DNA of 64,000 nt from Eubacteriales bacterium (GCA_030531505.1 JAUNNH010000005.1:62001-126000); one strand, 5' to 3'. Shown: positions 25,806-34,862, counted from the first letter of the stretch. Notes: generated from the sequence alone by a model not told the origin. Numbers and translations: made by a program.

Positions 25806-26807
25806 ATGCAATACGAATACATGGAAAGCCGCCTGAAGCGGGGACAGACCCGGTCCCGGCAGAGGAATCTCCTCCCTTCGGAGGAGCTCCTCTGCAGCGG
25901 TCCCTTTCGTTTTCGCTGTAGCTGGGACTGGGCCAAGCTTCCCCCCGCGCTGGATCGGGCATCGTTTTCCGGCCTGGCCTGGAGCGGCGAAGGCCGCCTC
26001 TACGCGGCAACGAACGCGCCAGACTGTCCGGTGGCGGTCTTCGCCGCCGACGGCTCTTTTCTTAAGAAGTTGGGCGATCGGCACCTCACAGGAGCGGTCC
26101 ACGGCGTCTGCCTCTCCGGAGACGGGACGCTCTGGCTGAGCAGTCAGGACCGGCATATCGTCCTGCGGTACGACAAAGACGGCCGGCTGCTTGGAGCGCT
26201 CGGTTCCTGCGGCCTGCCGTCCGATTCGGGTATCAACGACGATTGTGCGCCGTCCCGCTGGCGCTATCAGACGATCCGGCGTCTTGCCGGCCCCTTCCAT
26301 GCCCCCACCGGTCTCGCGGCAGGCCCCGACGGCGAGCTTTTTGTCGCCGACGGCTATGGCAATGCGGCCGTCCACCGTTTTGACAGCGGTGGGGCACTGC
26401 TCCGGACCTGGGGCGGCATGGGGAAAGAGCCAGGTCGTTTTACGATCCCACATGATCTGTGTGTGGATGGGAGAGGCCGCGTTCTCGTGGCGGACTGCGA
26501 AGCAGATCGTGTGCAGGTGTTCCGCTCAGACGGGGAGTTACTGGCAGTCATCGGCGGGCTGCTGTATCCCCTGGCCGTCGCCGCTGACGCGCAGTTCCTC
26601 TATGTGGCTGAGCGCGAAGGACGCATCACGATCCTGGACTATGACCTGACGGTACTCGCGCAGCTCGGGTTTTACGCTTCGCACTTTGCTGCACACAGCC
26701 TTGCTGTCGACACGCACGGGAATCTGTATTTCAGCTCCCTGCTTGAGGGGGGCGGCTTATACAAGCTGGAGCGGCTCGCTCCAGGGACAGGAAGGGACGG
26801 GTCATGA
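25806..26807 (+). CDS. NHL-repeat six-bladed propeller, first of a pair
   Basis: A 333-residue protein with NHL/SMP-30-like repeats: PTGLAAGPDGELFVADGYGNAAVHRF, FTIPHDLCVDGRGRVLVADCEADRVQVF and AAHSLAVDTHGNLYFSS. No signal peptide is visible, so it is probably cytoplasmic. NHL propellers include lactonases, lyases (peptidylamidoglycolate lyase) and scaffold proteins. It is a paralogue of the next gene, which overlaps it by 4 bases. Which chemistry it performs, if any, cannot be told from the sequence. Confidence 0.82.
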   Translation: MQYEYMESRLKRGQTRSRQRNLLPSEELLCSGPFRFRCSWDWAKLPPALDRASFSGLAWSGEGRLYAATNAPDCPVAVFAADGSFLKKLGDRHLTGAVHGVCLSGDGTLWLSSQDRHIVLRYDKDGRLLGALGSCGLPSDSGINDDCAPSRWRYQTIRRLAGPFHAPTGLAAGPDGELFVADGYGNAAVHRFDSGGALLRTWGGMGKEPGRFTIPHDLCVDGRGRVLVADCEADRVQVFRSDGELLAVIGGLLYPLAVAADAQFLYVAEREGRITILDYDLTVLAQLGFYASHFAAHSLAVDTHGNLYFSSLLEGGGLYKLERLAPGTGRDGS

Positions 26808-27778
26808 ACGAAAATCGCTTCCGCTGGAGGCCTCTATCCGCCGCGCCGCGGGAAAACACAGTCCCCTGTGAGCTCATCTATCGGAGCGGCGAGTTCGCCT
26901 TTCGCGTCCGAAACGACGCCGTCCGGCTCCCGGAGGAGCTCGTCGGCTGTGAGGTAGCTGCTCTCATGATGGATCCTGACGACGTGCTATATGCCGCATG
27001 CCGGGTCAAAGGGCACGAGATCGCCCGCTTCGCTCCGGACGGCTCGTTCCTGGACTTCGTGAAACTCGACGAGGAGATCGGCCGTGTGCACGGCATGTTC
27101 CTCAATCGCGCGCATGAGCTCTGGATCACCGATGACGGCTTTCACGTCGCGCGGAAATTCGATCAAGCCGGCCGCTGTATCCAGACCCTCGGAACGCCTC
27201 ATGTTCCCTCCGACACCGGGGTCGATCCGGCTAGCCTCAACACCTATCTGGCCTATCTGACCATCCGGCGCGCCGGGGCACCCTTCAACAAGCCTACCAA
27301 GCTGATTGAGACCCCGGACGGGAAGCTCTTCGCCTCGGACGGCTACGGCAACGCCGCCGTCCACGCCTTTGCTCCCGACGGAACACTGCTGCGCACCTGG
27401 GGCGGGCCCGGCCAGGAACCGGGACACTTCAACATCCCCCACAGCATCTTTCATGACGCCTGCGGCCGCCTTTGGGTGTCTGACCGGGACAACGACCGCG
27501 TACAGGCTTTCAGCGAATCCGGTGAACTTCTCACCATACTGGACGGCCTCCTGTATCCCGGAGAGCTCTGGTCGGACGGTGTGAATCTCTATGTCAGCGA
27601 GATGGACGGTCGGATCTCCATCTTTGATATGGACGGTGTGCTCATCGCAGAGATCGGGCACCGCAAGACCAGCTTCAGCGGGCACAGTATGACCGGAGAC
27701 AGCCACGGAAATCTCTATATCGGCAACTTTGGGGAGTACCCCATCGTGAAATTCGAGCGACTGCGCGAGAAATGCTGA
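26804..27778 (+). CDS. NHL-repeat six-bladed propeller, second of a pair
   Basis: A 324-residue paralogue of the preceding protein, sharing FASDGYGNAAVHAFAPDG, LLRTWGGPGQEPGHFNIPHS, DRDNDRVQAFSESGELL and SGHSMTGDSHGNLY in the same order. It starts inside the stop region of its neighbour (ATGA), so the two are coupled and may act as a heterodimer. It is the last gene of the plus-strand locus; the SorC gene ends 7 bases beyond it on the other strand. Confidence 0.82.
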   Translation: MNENRFRWRPLSAAPRENTVPCELIYRSGEFAFRVRNDAVRLPEELVGCEVAALMMDPDDVLYAACRVKGHEIARFAPDGSFLDFVKLDEEIGRVHGMFLNRAHELWITDDGFHVARKFDQAGRCIQTLGTPHVPSDTGVDPASLNTYLAYLTIRRAGAPFNKPTKLIETPDGKLFASDGYGNAAVHAFAPDGTLLRTWGGPGQEPGHFNIPHSIFHDACGRLWVSDRDNDRVQAFSESGELLTILDGLLYPGELWSDGVNLYVSEMDGRISIFDMDGVLIAEIGHRKTSFSGHSMTGDSHGNLYIGNFGEYPIVKFERLREKC

Positions 27779-27784
27779 GCTGTG

Positions 27785-28762
27785 TCAGTCCGGGCCGGCG
27801 GTCGTGTCGTTCGGCCGCAGGAGGCGGGCCGCGGTCGTCCCGTCCGTAATCAGCGTATCGACCAGCCCGGCGGAAAGCGCCGCGCGCAGCAGCGGGACCT
27901 GCCGCCTCCCAGAGGCAAGGCATACGATCTCCTCGGCCTGCCGGATATCCCGCAGCGCTGCGCCGGTAAAGGCGCGGTTCCAGGCGCAGTCCAGTTCCTG
28001 TCCCTCCCGTCCAAGGAAGCGGCCGCCGTATGTCCCGAGCGCTTTCAGGCCGATCGCCTCGCACAGGCAGGTTTCGCTGAGATACGGTGAGCGGTTCTGT
28101 TCCCCCGGGAAGAGCTCAATGGGTTCAAGGCACATGACAGCGAGATCACAGTAACGCTGCATGTTCCGAACGACCGCATTCCCCTCCTCGGAGAAATATG
28201 CGGCGCGTGCAACGGCGTCCGGCAGGAAGGGTGGTACCTCCAGGAGGTGGGCGGTGCCGCCGGAGCGGCTGGCAAGCTGCGCGGCCGGGCTCTCGTCTGC
28301 GCACGGCAAACCGCAGAGCGGTTCGCTCCCGTCCAGCTGGACAAAACGACAGGACACCGGACTGGGAAACTCCATCAGTTCGATCGCCCCAGAGAGCAGC
28401 TTTCCCCAGCTCAGCCCGATGATCCGATCCGGACGGATGAAGAGTTGCAGGTAGTCAGCAGCGAGACTGCTCACACCGCTTTGGATCCCCTCGGCGGTCT
28501 TGCCGCGGTTGTTGAGCACGCGGGCCTGTCTCAGGCGGAGGCGCTCCTTGAGCTGAAGCTCAAGCTCATAGTGGCGCTCCAGCGAGTAGTGCACGTTGAT
28601 TTCCACCACGCCCCGGTCGATCGCCTCCTGCAGGAGGCGGCTGATACGGGAGCGGGAGATGCAGAGCTTTTCCGATATCTCGGACTGCGAAAAGCCGCGC
28701 TCGTAATACAGCGAGGCAATCTCCGCCAGACGGCTCAGCTTGTGAAGCTCGCGTTCATTCAT
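27785..28762 (-). CDS. SorC/DeoR-type sugar-binding transcriptional regulator
   Basis: A 325-residue regulator: N-terminal helix-turn-helix ([24 protein letters not shown]) and a C-terminal SorC-type sugar-phosphate-binding domain ([20 protein letters not shown]-like [52 protein letters not shown]). Such proteins bind phosphorylated sugars as effectors. It converges on the catabolic locus 8093-27778 and diverges from the SDR gene at 28883; the shared upstream region holds a dyad, so it may regulate the SDR gene, itself, and perhaps the large locus. Confidence 0.92.
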   Translation of the reverse strand: MNERELHKLSRLAEIASLYYERGFSQSEISEKLCISRSRISRLLQEAIDRGVVEINVHYSLERHYELELQLKERLRLRQARVLNNRGKTAEGIQSGVSSLAADYLQLFIRPDRIIGLSWGKLLSGAIELMEFPSPVSCRFVQLDGSEPLCGLPCADESPAAQLASRSGGTAHLLEVPPFLPDAVARAAYFSEEGNAVVRNMQRYCDLAVMCLEPIELFPGEQNRSPYLSETCLCEAIGLKALGTYGGRFLGREGQELDCAWNRAFTGAALRDIRQAEEIVCLASGRRQVPLLRAALSAGLVDTLITDGTTAARLLRPNDTTAGPD

Positions 28763-28784
28763 ATCTTTTCACCCTTTTCTGTCT

Positions 28785-28848
28785 GCGAAAGAGCACAAAC
28801 GTGCCTTTTTCGCTTTTTTTGTGCACCGGGGCGCAGGACTGCTATACT
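28785..28848. promoter_or_regulatory. Divergent control region with nested dyads and SDR promoter
   Basis: GCGAAA (28785-28790) and TTTCGC (28808-28813) enclose GCAC-aaac-GTGC (28793-28804), a nearly symmetrical candidate SorC operator. A second pairing GCACAAA/TTTGTGC spans 28793-28799 and 28818-28824. For the SDR gene a -10 TATACT lies at 28843-28848 with a weak -35 TTGTGC at 28819-28824. Binding is inferred from position. Confidence 0.5.
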
Positions 28849-28882
28849 GAACTTACAAAACCAATCAAAGGAGTGCTTGTTC

Positions 28883-29671
28883 ATGGCTATCAACTACAGA
28901 GAACCCGAGATCGATTTTGGCGGCTGGACCGACAAGCCGGGCACCGGCATCATCGTTACCGGCGCTGCGTCCGGCATCGGTGCCGCAACGGCCATTCTGG
29001 CGGCGCAGAGCGGCTACCGCGTGGCCGCCTGGGATATCTTCCCCCAGGGGATTGAGGAGACCATCACCCGAGCCGGAAAGTTCGGTGAAAACATCAAGGC
29101 CATCGGAGCTGACCTGGCCTCGGACGAGGGCGTGCAGAAAGCGATGGAAGAGACGCTGGCCTTCTGCAAGCCCAAGTATCTGGCCAATATCGCCGGGCCC
29201 AAGATGCTCAACACCCAATGGAACTACCAGCAGGTGGTAGGGATCGCCTGCAGCATGATCCACCGTGTCTGCCTCGCCTTTGAGGCGACGGAGCCGGAGT
29301 TCGGCGCGGCCATCGTCAACGTATCCGCTGTGGCGGGTGTGTTTGAGGCGGGCGGCGGCGACCCCTGGTATGCTACGGCGAAGGCAGGCATTGCAGGCTA
29401 CACCCGGCACCAGGCGGTAGAACTGAACATCCATGAGCGCGGCAGATACCGCATGAACTGCATCTGCCCCGGCGGCCCGATCCACACACCTCGCAACCAT
29501 GAAGCCATGGAGAGCGAATACATGAAGAGCATTCAGCGTATCAATCCCATGGGGAGGCCAGGCCGTCCGGAGGAAGTTGCCGGTCTGATCCTCTTCCTGC
29601 TCTCCCCGGCATCCACCTACGTCAATGGCCAGGTGATCGCCATCGACGGCGGCCTGACACTGGCACGCTGA
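28883..29671 (+). CDS. Short-chain dehydrogenase/reductase
   Basis: A 262-residue classical SDR: cofactor loop TGAASGIG at residues 26-33, a NIAG-type strand, NVSAVAG serine, WYATAKAG with catalytic Tyr and Lys, and the C-terminal [17 protein letters not shown]. The ATG at 28883 lies 9 bases after AAAGGAG; the long upstream frame is non-coding. It oxidises or reduces a hydroxyl/keto group with NAD(P). It stands alone on the plus strand, divergent from the SorC gene, and is followed by a strong palindromic terminator. Confidence 0.9.
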   Translation: MAINYREPEIDFGGWTDKPGTGIIVTGAASGIGAATAILAAQSGYRVAAWDIFPQGIEETITRAGKFGENIKAIGADLASDEGVQKAMEETLAFCKPKYLANIAGPKMLNTQWNYQQVVGIACSMIHRVCLAFEATEPEFGAAIVNVSAVAGVFEAGGGDPWYATAKAGIAGYTRHQAVELNIHERGRYRMNCICPGGPIHTPRNHEAMESEYMKSIQRINPMGRPGRPEEVAGLILFLLSPASTYVNGQVIAIDGGLTLAR

Positions 29672-29806
29672 GAAAACGTCCTTTTTTCGCTTGACCGATC
29701 CGATTTTCTTTATTCCACCAGCTTTCCGGGATTCTGTCAAGCACAAAATGGAATCGTGCGGATCTGCATCCATTGAAAGGACTGAATATACCGGAATGAT
29801 TCCAAC

Positions 29807-29851
29807 GATAAAGGCAGCTCCGGAAGCGATGCTTCCGGAGCTGCCTTTATC
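29807..29851. terminator. Bidirectional terminator, perfect 21-base stem; start of repeat copy 1
   Basis: GATAAAGGCAGCTCCGGAAGC (arm 29807-29827) pairs base for base with 29831-29851 around a 3-base loop. A-rich and T-rich ends allow termination on both strands. A similar hairpin (shared GCTCCGG/CCGGAGC core) lies at 41715-41758, and both are followed by a related sequence (29892-29937 and 41828-41873). Confidence 0.75.
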
Positions 29852-29891
29852 TATAAAAACCAATAAACTATGCTTTCGGCCGCTATCTGAC

Positions 29892-29937
29892 GTCTTGAAA
29901 CCACAGCATGGCGGAACGGATGGCAGCTGGTGAACGG
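29892..29937 (+). repeat. Dispersed repeat copy 1
   Basis: This block aligns with 41828-41873 at roughly 80% of positions (shared stretches include CTTGAA, CAGCA, GGCG and GGTGAAC). Both copies have the same orientation, follow a GCTCCGG-core hairpin and flank the 30022-41579 gene module. No protein or known RNA family is recognised. Confidence 0.55.
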
Positions 29938-29973
29938 GTTGCTTCGTCGGATTTCCTGCGAGTTGTATTCATT

Positions 29974-30007
29974 AAACGGACACTGTCCTTTCGGACAGTG
30001 TCCGTTT
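29974..30007 (-). terminator. Terminator of the minus-strand CoA locus
   Basis: AAACGGACACTGTCC (29974-29988) pairs perfectly with GGACAGTGTCCGTTT (29993-30007) around TTTC, just after the stop of the last gene (30022) of the minus-strand CoA operon. T residues follow on both strands. Confidence 0.8.
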
Positions 30008-30021
30008 TAAGTTACCGTGTA

Positions 30022-31002
30022 TCAGGTCTTAACGTCGAATTTGGAGAGAGTCGCCACGCACTCGGTCATGACCTTTTCAATGGCATCCTTGACCGGCAGC
30101 ACATCATCCACCACACCAACCGTCTGACCGACACAGATGTAGGCGCTGTTGTTGACATCACCGGTCTCGAAGAACATCTTGCGCACCTGGCCGCCGTTGA
30201 TGTCCGGCGCGATCTCGGCAAAGGGCTTGCCCTCTTTCTCACGGGCAACGACGCTCTTGGTCATCTCCGTCTTATAGGCACGCGTGGTGTTGACATAGCT
30301 CCGGAGCATCAGGATGGTGTCCATCTCGCTCGCGGTCGAGGCGATCTGCTGCTTCACGCTGTCGAGCACAGGGCATTCCTCGGTCAGCAGGAAGCGGGTC
30401 CCCATATAGACGCCCTCCGCGCCGAGCATCAGGGCGGCCGCCATCTGACGGCCCGTGCCGATACCGCCTGCGGCGATAACGGGGACCTTGAGGTTCCGGA
30501 TCATGGCCGGGGTAAGGACCATCGTTCCGATGTCGTTCTCACCGGGGTGTCCAGCGCACTCAAAGCCGTCCGCGACGATCATGTCGCAGCCGTTGTTCTG
30601 GGCCTTCAGCGCGTGCTTGACGATCGTGCACTTGTGGATCCAGGTGCCGCACTTGCGGATCCCCTCGACCCGCTCGGGGCTCGGGATACGGCCTGCCGTC
30701 TCGATAATCTTGACGCCTTCCTCCTGACAGACGCGGATATAGCCGTCGAAATCCGGCTCAAAGGAAGCCGGCAGGAAGGTTATGTTCACAGCGAAAGGCT
30801 TGCTCGTCAGGCTGCGAACCTTGTTGATCTCCGCGCGCAGATCCTCGGCCGTGAAAAAGGTGGAAGAAGAGAGGACACCGAGGCCGCCGGCCTCCGAGAC
30901 GGCAGCAACAAGCTCCGCCTTGGAGATCCACTGCATACAGGCCGCGATGATCGGGTACTGGATGCCGAGGCGTTCCGTTACAACTGTTTTGATCTGTTTC
31001 AT
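30022..31002 (-). CDS. Nitronate monooxygenase/FabK-like flavin oxidoreductase
   Basis: A 326-residue FMN TIM-barrel protein of the NMO/2-nitropropane dioxygenase family: LGIQYPIIAACMQWISKAELV at the N-terminus, VADGFECAGHPG, VIAAGGIGTGRQMAAALMLGA and EGVYMGTRFLLTEE. The family includes nitronate-oxidising enzymes and enoyl-ACP reductase FabK. In an acyl-CoA operon of a probable anaerobe an enoyl-thioester reductase-like role is more likely than oxygen-dependent chemistry; this is inference. It is the last gene of the operon, separated from the carrier gene by a GC-rich hairpin. Confidence 0.88.
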   Translation of the reverse strand: MKQIKTVVTERLGIQYPIIAACMQWISKAELVAAVSEAGGLGVLSSSTFFTAEDLRAEINKVRSLTSKPFAVNITFLPASFEPDFDGYIRVCQEEGVKIIETAGRIPSPERVEGIRKCGTWIHKCTIVKHALKAQNNGCDMIVADGFECAGHPGENDIGTMVLTPAMIRNLKVPVIAAGGIGTGRQMAAALMLGAEGVYMGTRFLLTEECPVLDSVKQQIASTASEMDTILMLRSYVNTTRAYKTEMTKSVVAREKEGKPFAEIAPDINGGQVRKMFFETGDVNNSAYICVGQTVGVVDDVLPVKDAIEKVMTECVATLSKFDVKT

Positions 31003-31040
31003 AAAAACCTCCGTAAAACATAACTCATCGCGTTCTCTCT

Positions 31041-31073
31041 CCCGCGCTTCCGGTCAGAGACCGGAAGCGCGGG
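31041..31073 (-). terminator. GC-rich hairpin between the DASS carrier and the NMO-like gene
   Basis: CCCGCGCTTCCGG (31041-31053) pairs perfectly with CCGGAAGCGCGGG (31061-31073), 7-base loop. There is no good T-tract on the minus strand, so it may attenuate or stabilise rather than fully terminate. Confidence 0.5.
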
Positions 31074-31097
31074 GGGAAACGGAGTGAAAAGGGAACA

Positions 31098-32564
31098 TTA
31101 TCCGGCAAAGGGGAAGAACTTGAGCAGCAGCGGATACGCAACGACGAAGTACAGAATGATCTGCCATACCATCAGCAGCGCGCCATAACGAACCTGGAAG
31201 CTGACACGCGTCCAGCCGGCGCCGGAGGCGAGACCGGCAGCGGGGCAGGAGCTGGGCAGCGTGAAGGCGCTGTTGCAGCCGGCCGCCACGAGCAGAGCGA
31301 TGGCAATGGGGTTGACACCTGCGACGGTCAGGGCCAGAGGCACCACGACGGCATACATGGAGGAGACGAGGGTGTTGGACATGCAGTTTGTCATCACGTT
31401 GATGAAGATGATGACGATCAGTGCGAACATGGCGGGGCTGAGCTTGCTCATAACGGGAGCCATGGTCTGGGTGATCCAGGCGGTGACACCGCAGCTCTCA
31501 AGGCCGAAGATATAGGCAGTACCCATAACGGCAGTCATCATGAACACGGAACCCCAGGGGATACGGCGGCAGCAATCCTTGTAATCGAGCATGGGCTTGT
31601 TGTTGTAGCGGATCATGCAGAGGATGGCGCAGGCGACCATGGGAGGCACACCGGAGCCGAGGGAGGACATCCACTTTGCAACGGGCTTCAGACCGGGGAC
31701 CATGCCGATCAGGTCGGGGAAGCACCAGGTGATGATGACAAGACCGTAGACAACCAGGACCGTCCACTCTTCTTTGGACATGGGCTTGAGGGTAGCCTTC
31801 AGAGCGTCGATGTCGAGGTCGGCCATCTTTTCGACGTCGGGCTTGATGATGAAGCGGAAGATGACGATCCAGCCCAGGAAGAAGCAGATACCGACAAGGA
31901 TGAACAGCGCGGAGAACTGGCCATAGGTAACGGTGACGCCAAAGTCGTTGAGGATGTTTTCAAAAATGGCCGGAATCAGAACGTGGGAGATCGGGGTAAA
32001 GGCCATGGCGCCCTGCGCCATCCAGAAGATACCGATCATCGTCGCCTCTACAAGGCGGTCGCCCTTCTTGTAGCCGGTCATGTTGAACATCTCCTCCGCA
32101 ATGGCCATGAACAGCACGCAGATGGCGGAAGAAGTGGAGACGAGGCCCATCAGGATGACGGCGAGGAAGAACATGATCATGATGCGCCAGGGCTTGCCGC
32201 GGTTGCGCTTGGCGGTGACGAAGGCGAGAGCGAAGCGGCGGGTGAGGCCGGTGTCCGCCATGACCATGTTCAACATGAATGCGCAGACCAGGAACGGGAC
32301 CATGACATTGCCCCAGGTGCGCCAGAATATGTTGGTCGGGGTAGCAACACCGGTCATGCCGACGATACCGACAAACAGCAGACTCGGCCAGCCGATGTCG
32401 ACTTTAATCCAGAGATACAGCGTTGCGAGGAAAATACCGACAACGCCCATACCAGCATGGGTGATGGGGGCCGGTGCGGGGATAACGAACTGGAACAGCA
32501 GATATACAACGACCACGATGGCCATGTCGATGTACCAGCTTCTTGGTGTCTTTGTCTTCTCCAT
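31098..32564 (-). CDS. SLC13/DASS-family anion symporter
   Basis: A 488-residue polytopic protein with about 12-14 membrane segments and DASS/CitT-type blocks: VSTSSAICVLFMAIAEEM, AQGAMAFTPISHVLIPAI, a mid-protein linker (KPDVEKMADLDIDALKATLKP) and near the end AAGCNSAFTLPSSCPAAGL. These carriers move di- and tricarboxylates or sulfate with Na+, or by exchange. It is clearly paralogous to the carrier at 38951-40414 and lies between the CoA-transferase and the NMO-like gene. A carboxylate handled by the CoA enzymes is the likely substrate. Confidence 0.9.
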   Translation of the reverse strand: MEKTKTPRSWYIDMAIVVVVYLLFQFVIPAPAPITHAGMGVVGIFLATLYLWIKVDIGWPSLLFVGIVGMTGVATPTNIFWRTWGNVMVPFLVCAFMLNMVMADTGLTRRFALAFVTAKRNRGKPWRIMIMFFLAVILMGLVSTSSAICVLFMAIAEEMFNMTGYKKGDRLVEATMIGIFWMAQGAMAFTPISHVLIPAIFENILNDFGVTVTYGQFSALFILVGICFFLGWIVIFRFIIKPDVEKMADLDIDALKATLKPMSKEEWTVLVVYGLVIITWCFPDLIGMVPGLKPVAKWMSSLGSGVPPMVACAILCMIRYNNKPMLDYKDCCRRIPWGSVFMMTAVMGTAYIFGLESCGVTAWITQTMAPVMSKLSPAMFALIVIIFINVMTNCMSNTLVSSMYAVVVPLALTVAGVNPIAIALLVAAGCNSAFTLPSSCPAAGLASGAGWTRVSFQVRYGALLMVWQIILYFVVAYPLLLKFFPFAG

Positions 32565-32610
32565 GAATAATCCTCCTTAATTTTTGATCAATCAGCGACT
32601 GCTGACGGAT

Positions 32611-33822
32611 TCACTGTTTTTTGAAGCTGCTGGACCACTGCGCTTCCCTCTCGTCGACCTTTTCTTTGCTCCAACCGTACTTGCCGAGAAGCTCGTAGTT
32701 GTGTTCGCCCAGGTCGGGGGCACGGCGCATTTCCATCGGGGTCTTGGAATACTGGATCCAGGGTCCTCTCGCTTTGTAAGTCCGATGCTCGGTGAAGCTG
32801 GGCGGGAGCTCAATTTCGGTGAGTGATCCGCGGTCCCAGAGCGCCTGGTCGTGCGCCACCTCGTTCACCGACTTGATCTTGCAGCAGGCAACGCCCGCCT
32901 TGTCCAGAATGTCGGTGGCCTGCTCGATCGTGTCGAAAGAGCTCAGCCATCCCTGCAGGATTGCTTCCAGATCCTTGATGTTCTTGGCGCGCAGACCGAT
33001 AGAAGCGAAGCGCTCGTCCTCCAGCAGATCCGGCCGGCCGATCGCGCTGCAGAGCTTGGACCACTGGCCCGCGCTGAAAGCGGCGATGATCACGCTCTCA
33101 CCCTTGTCGCTGCGGTAGATGCCGTAGGGGGCCAGGGTGTTGTGATGGCGTCCGGCACGCGTGGGCTTCAGATCCAGCGTCGCGGCGCCTTCGATCGGGG
33201 TCATGATGCTGACCAGGCCGTCGAGCAGGGAGATGTCGATAAACTGACCCTCGCCGGAGTTCTGCCGGTAGTACAGCGCCGTCATGATCGCGCCGTAGGC
33301 GTTAAAGGCACCCACATAGTCGCCGACCGTCACGCCGCTTTTCACCGGATCCCCGTCGGGATCGCCCTGCATGTCCATAAAGCCGCTCATGCCCTGTGCG
33401 ATCACATCGAAGCCGGGACGCCAGGCATAGGCGCCGGTCTGGCCGCAGGCGGAGATCGAGCAGTAGATGATCTTGGGATTGACCTTGCAGGCGGCCTCAT
33501 AGTCCAGGCCGTACTTCTTCATCTGGCCGGGCTTGTAGCTCTCGACGACCACGTCCGCGTCCGCGATCATCTTAAGGATCAGCTCAACCGCCTCGGGATC
33601 CTTGAGGAACAGCTCGACGGACTTCTTGCCGCGGTTGTACCAGTTGAAGTTCAGGGACTTCCCTTCCAGCCGGGGGACATTGCCGCGGGAGTCGTCGCCC
33701 GCGACCGGGCGCTCGATCTTGATGACCTCGGCGCCCATGTCGGCCAGCATGGCCGTGCAGCAGGGACCGGCGACGTTATTGGTAAAGTCGATTACCCGGA
33801 TCCCTTCCAGTACTCTTGCCAT
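32611..33822 (-). CDS. CaiB/BaiF-type (family III) CoA-transferase
   Basis: A 403-residue family III CoA-transferase: VLEGIRVIDFTNNVAGP start, MLADMGAEVIKIERP, NRGKKSVELFL, DVVVESYKPGQM, and SGVTVGDYVGAF, whose Asp is the usual catalytic residue forming the acyl anhydride. Such enzymes swap CoA between acids, for example formyl-, carnitine-, bile-acid- and phenylacyl-CoA. Here it probably activates the imported acid for the acyl-CoA dehydrogenase and crotonase nearby. It follows EtfA after 29 bases. Confidence 0.93.
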   Translation of the reverse strand: MARVLEGIRVIDFTNNVAGPCCTAMLADMGAEVIKIERPVAGDDSRGNVPRLEGKSLNFNWYNRGKKSVELFLKDPEAVELILKMIADADVVVESYKPGQMKKYGLDYEAACKVNPKIIYCSISACGQTGAYAWRPGFDVIAQGMSGFMDMQGDPDGDPVKSGVTVGDYVGAFNAYGAIMTALYYRQNSGEGQFIDISLLDGLVSIMTPIEGAATLDLKPTRAGRHHNTLAPYGIYRSDKGESVIIAAFSAGQWSKLCSAIGRPDLLEDERFASIGLRAKNIKDLEAILQGWLSSFDTIEQATDILDKAGVACCKIKSVNEVAHDQALWDRGSLTEIELPPSFTEHRTYKARGPWIQYSKTPMEMRRAPDLGEHNYELLGKYGWSKEKVDEREAQWSSSFKKQ

Positions 33823-33851
33823 AGTTTCTCTCCTTCTCTCTGTATATTTAA

Positions 33852-34850
33852 TTATGCCTTGCGCTTTTTGATCTCGGCCGTCATCGCCGGCACGAGGCTC
33901 TTAAAGTCAGCCACTGCGCCGTAGTGGGAGATATCGAAGATGGGTGAGCCGGCCGCCTTGTTGATGCTCACGATGCATGCGGCTCCGTTCATGCCGATCT
34001 GATACTGGACGGAGCCGGAGATAGCGACGTTCACGATCAGCTTCGGCTTGACCGTCGCGCCTGACTGGCCAATCTGCTTGCTGTGCGGCAGAAGGCCGCC
34101 GTCGACTAGAGGTCTGGAGGAGGCGATCTCCGCGCCCATCGCGTCCGCGAGCTCCCGCAGCAGGGCGAGCTCCGCTTCGTCCTTGATGCCGCGGCCGCCG
34201 CTGACCAGGATCTCCGCCTTGTCGATAGGGACACCGCTGACGACCTTCGGCTCACAGCCGAGCAGCTCATAGGAGTCGTCCAGCTCCACGGAGACGCTTT
34301 CCCGCCGAATCTCCCCCGTCCGCTGCGGATCAGGCTGCAGCGGGGCAAAGAGCCCGGTGCGAACTGTCGCCATCTGAGGACGCTTCTCGAGGATCACGAT
34401 ATGGGCGAGGATACTCCCGCCGTAGCCCGGGGTCGTCTGATAGAAGACGCCGTCCTCGTCGAAACCGAGGTCGATAGCGTCGGCGGTTAGGCCGGTGTGC
34501 AGACTCACCATCATGCGCGGTGCGAGATCCCGTCCCATGGGCGTGGCCGGGTAGAGAAGGATGGACGGGCAGTACTTTTCCGCGAGCTGCGTCAACGCCT
34601 GCTGATACGGCCGCGCACTGTACGCGGCGAGGTTTTCCTCCTCGGCAAGCAGCACGCCATCCGCACCGGCAGCGATCAACGCGGGGGCCAGCGCTTCGAC
34701 TTGATCGCCAAGCAACACCGCCGTGATGGCTTCACCGTTGTGAGCCTTAAGCTCCTGCGCCTTCGCCAGCAGCTCGAAAACGGCCGGATGCAGCGCTCCG
34801 TTTTCCTGTTCGGCAAAGATCCAGATGCCCTGAACGTTATCTTTCTGCAT
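33852..34850 (-). CDS. etfA: Electron transfer flavoprotein alpha subunit
   Basis: A 332-residue EtfA: N-terminal Rossmann-like part (GIWIFAEQENGALHPAVFELL) and the C-terminal FAD domain with LVSGGRGI, RPLVDGGLLPHSKQIGQSG, VAISGSVQYQIGM and VSINKAAGSPIFDISHYG. No extra ferredoxin domain is present, unlike CarE. It pairs with EtfB directly upstream (12 bases) and carries electrons to or from the acyl-CoA dehydrogenase. Whether this Etf bifurcates electrons cannot be decided by eye. Confidence 0.95.
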   Translation of the reverse strand: MQKDNVQGIWIFAEQENGALHPAVFELLAKAQELKAHNGEAITAVLLGDQVEALAPALIAAGADGVLLAEEENLAAYSARPYQQALTQLAEKYCPSILLYPATPMGRDLAPRMMVSLHTGLTADAIDLGFDEDGVFYQTTPGYGGSILAHIVILEKRPQMATVRTGLFAPLQPDPQRTGEIRRESVSVELDDSYELLGCEPKVVSGVPIDKAEILVSGGRGIKDEAELALLRELADAMGAEIASSRPLVDGGLLPHSKQIGQSGATVKPKLIVNVAISGSVQYQIGMNGAACIVSINKAAGSPIFDISHYGAVADFKSLVPAMTAEIKKRKA

Positions 34851-34862
34851 GGTCCGCCCTCC

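Noticed and set aside
23691..26453. 920-codon minus-strand frame opposite the flavoprotein and NHL genes
   Set aside because: Shadow of GC-rich plus-strand genes; no recognisable domain and it crosses three real genes.
13520..29671. A bile-acid 7-dehydroxylation operon (NTF2-like, OYE/FadH-type, SDR and CoA-transferase genes present)
   Set aside because: Family members match only broadly; gene order, protein lengths, lack of a bile-acid CoA ligase and the surrounding sugar-acid genes do not fit.
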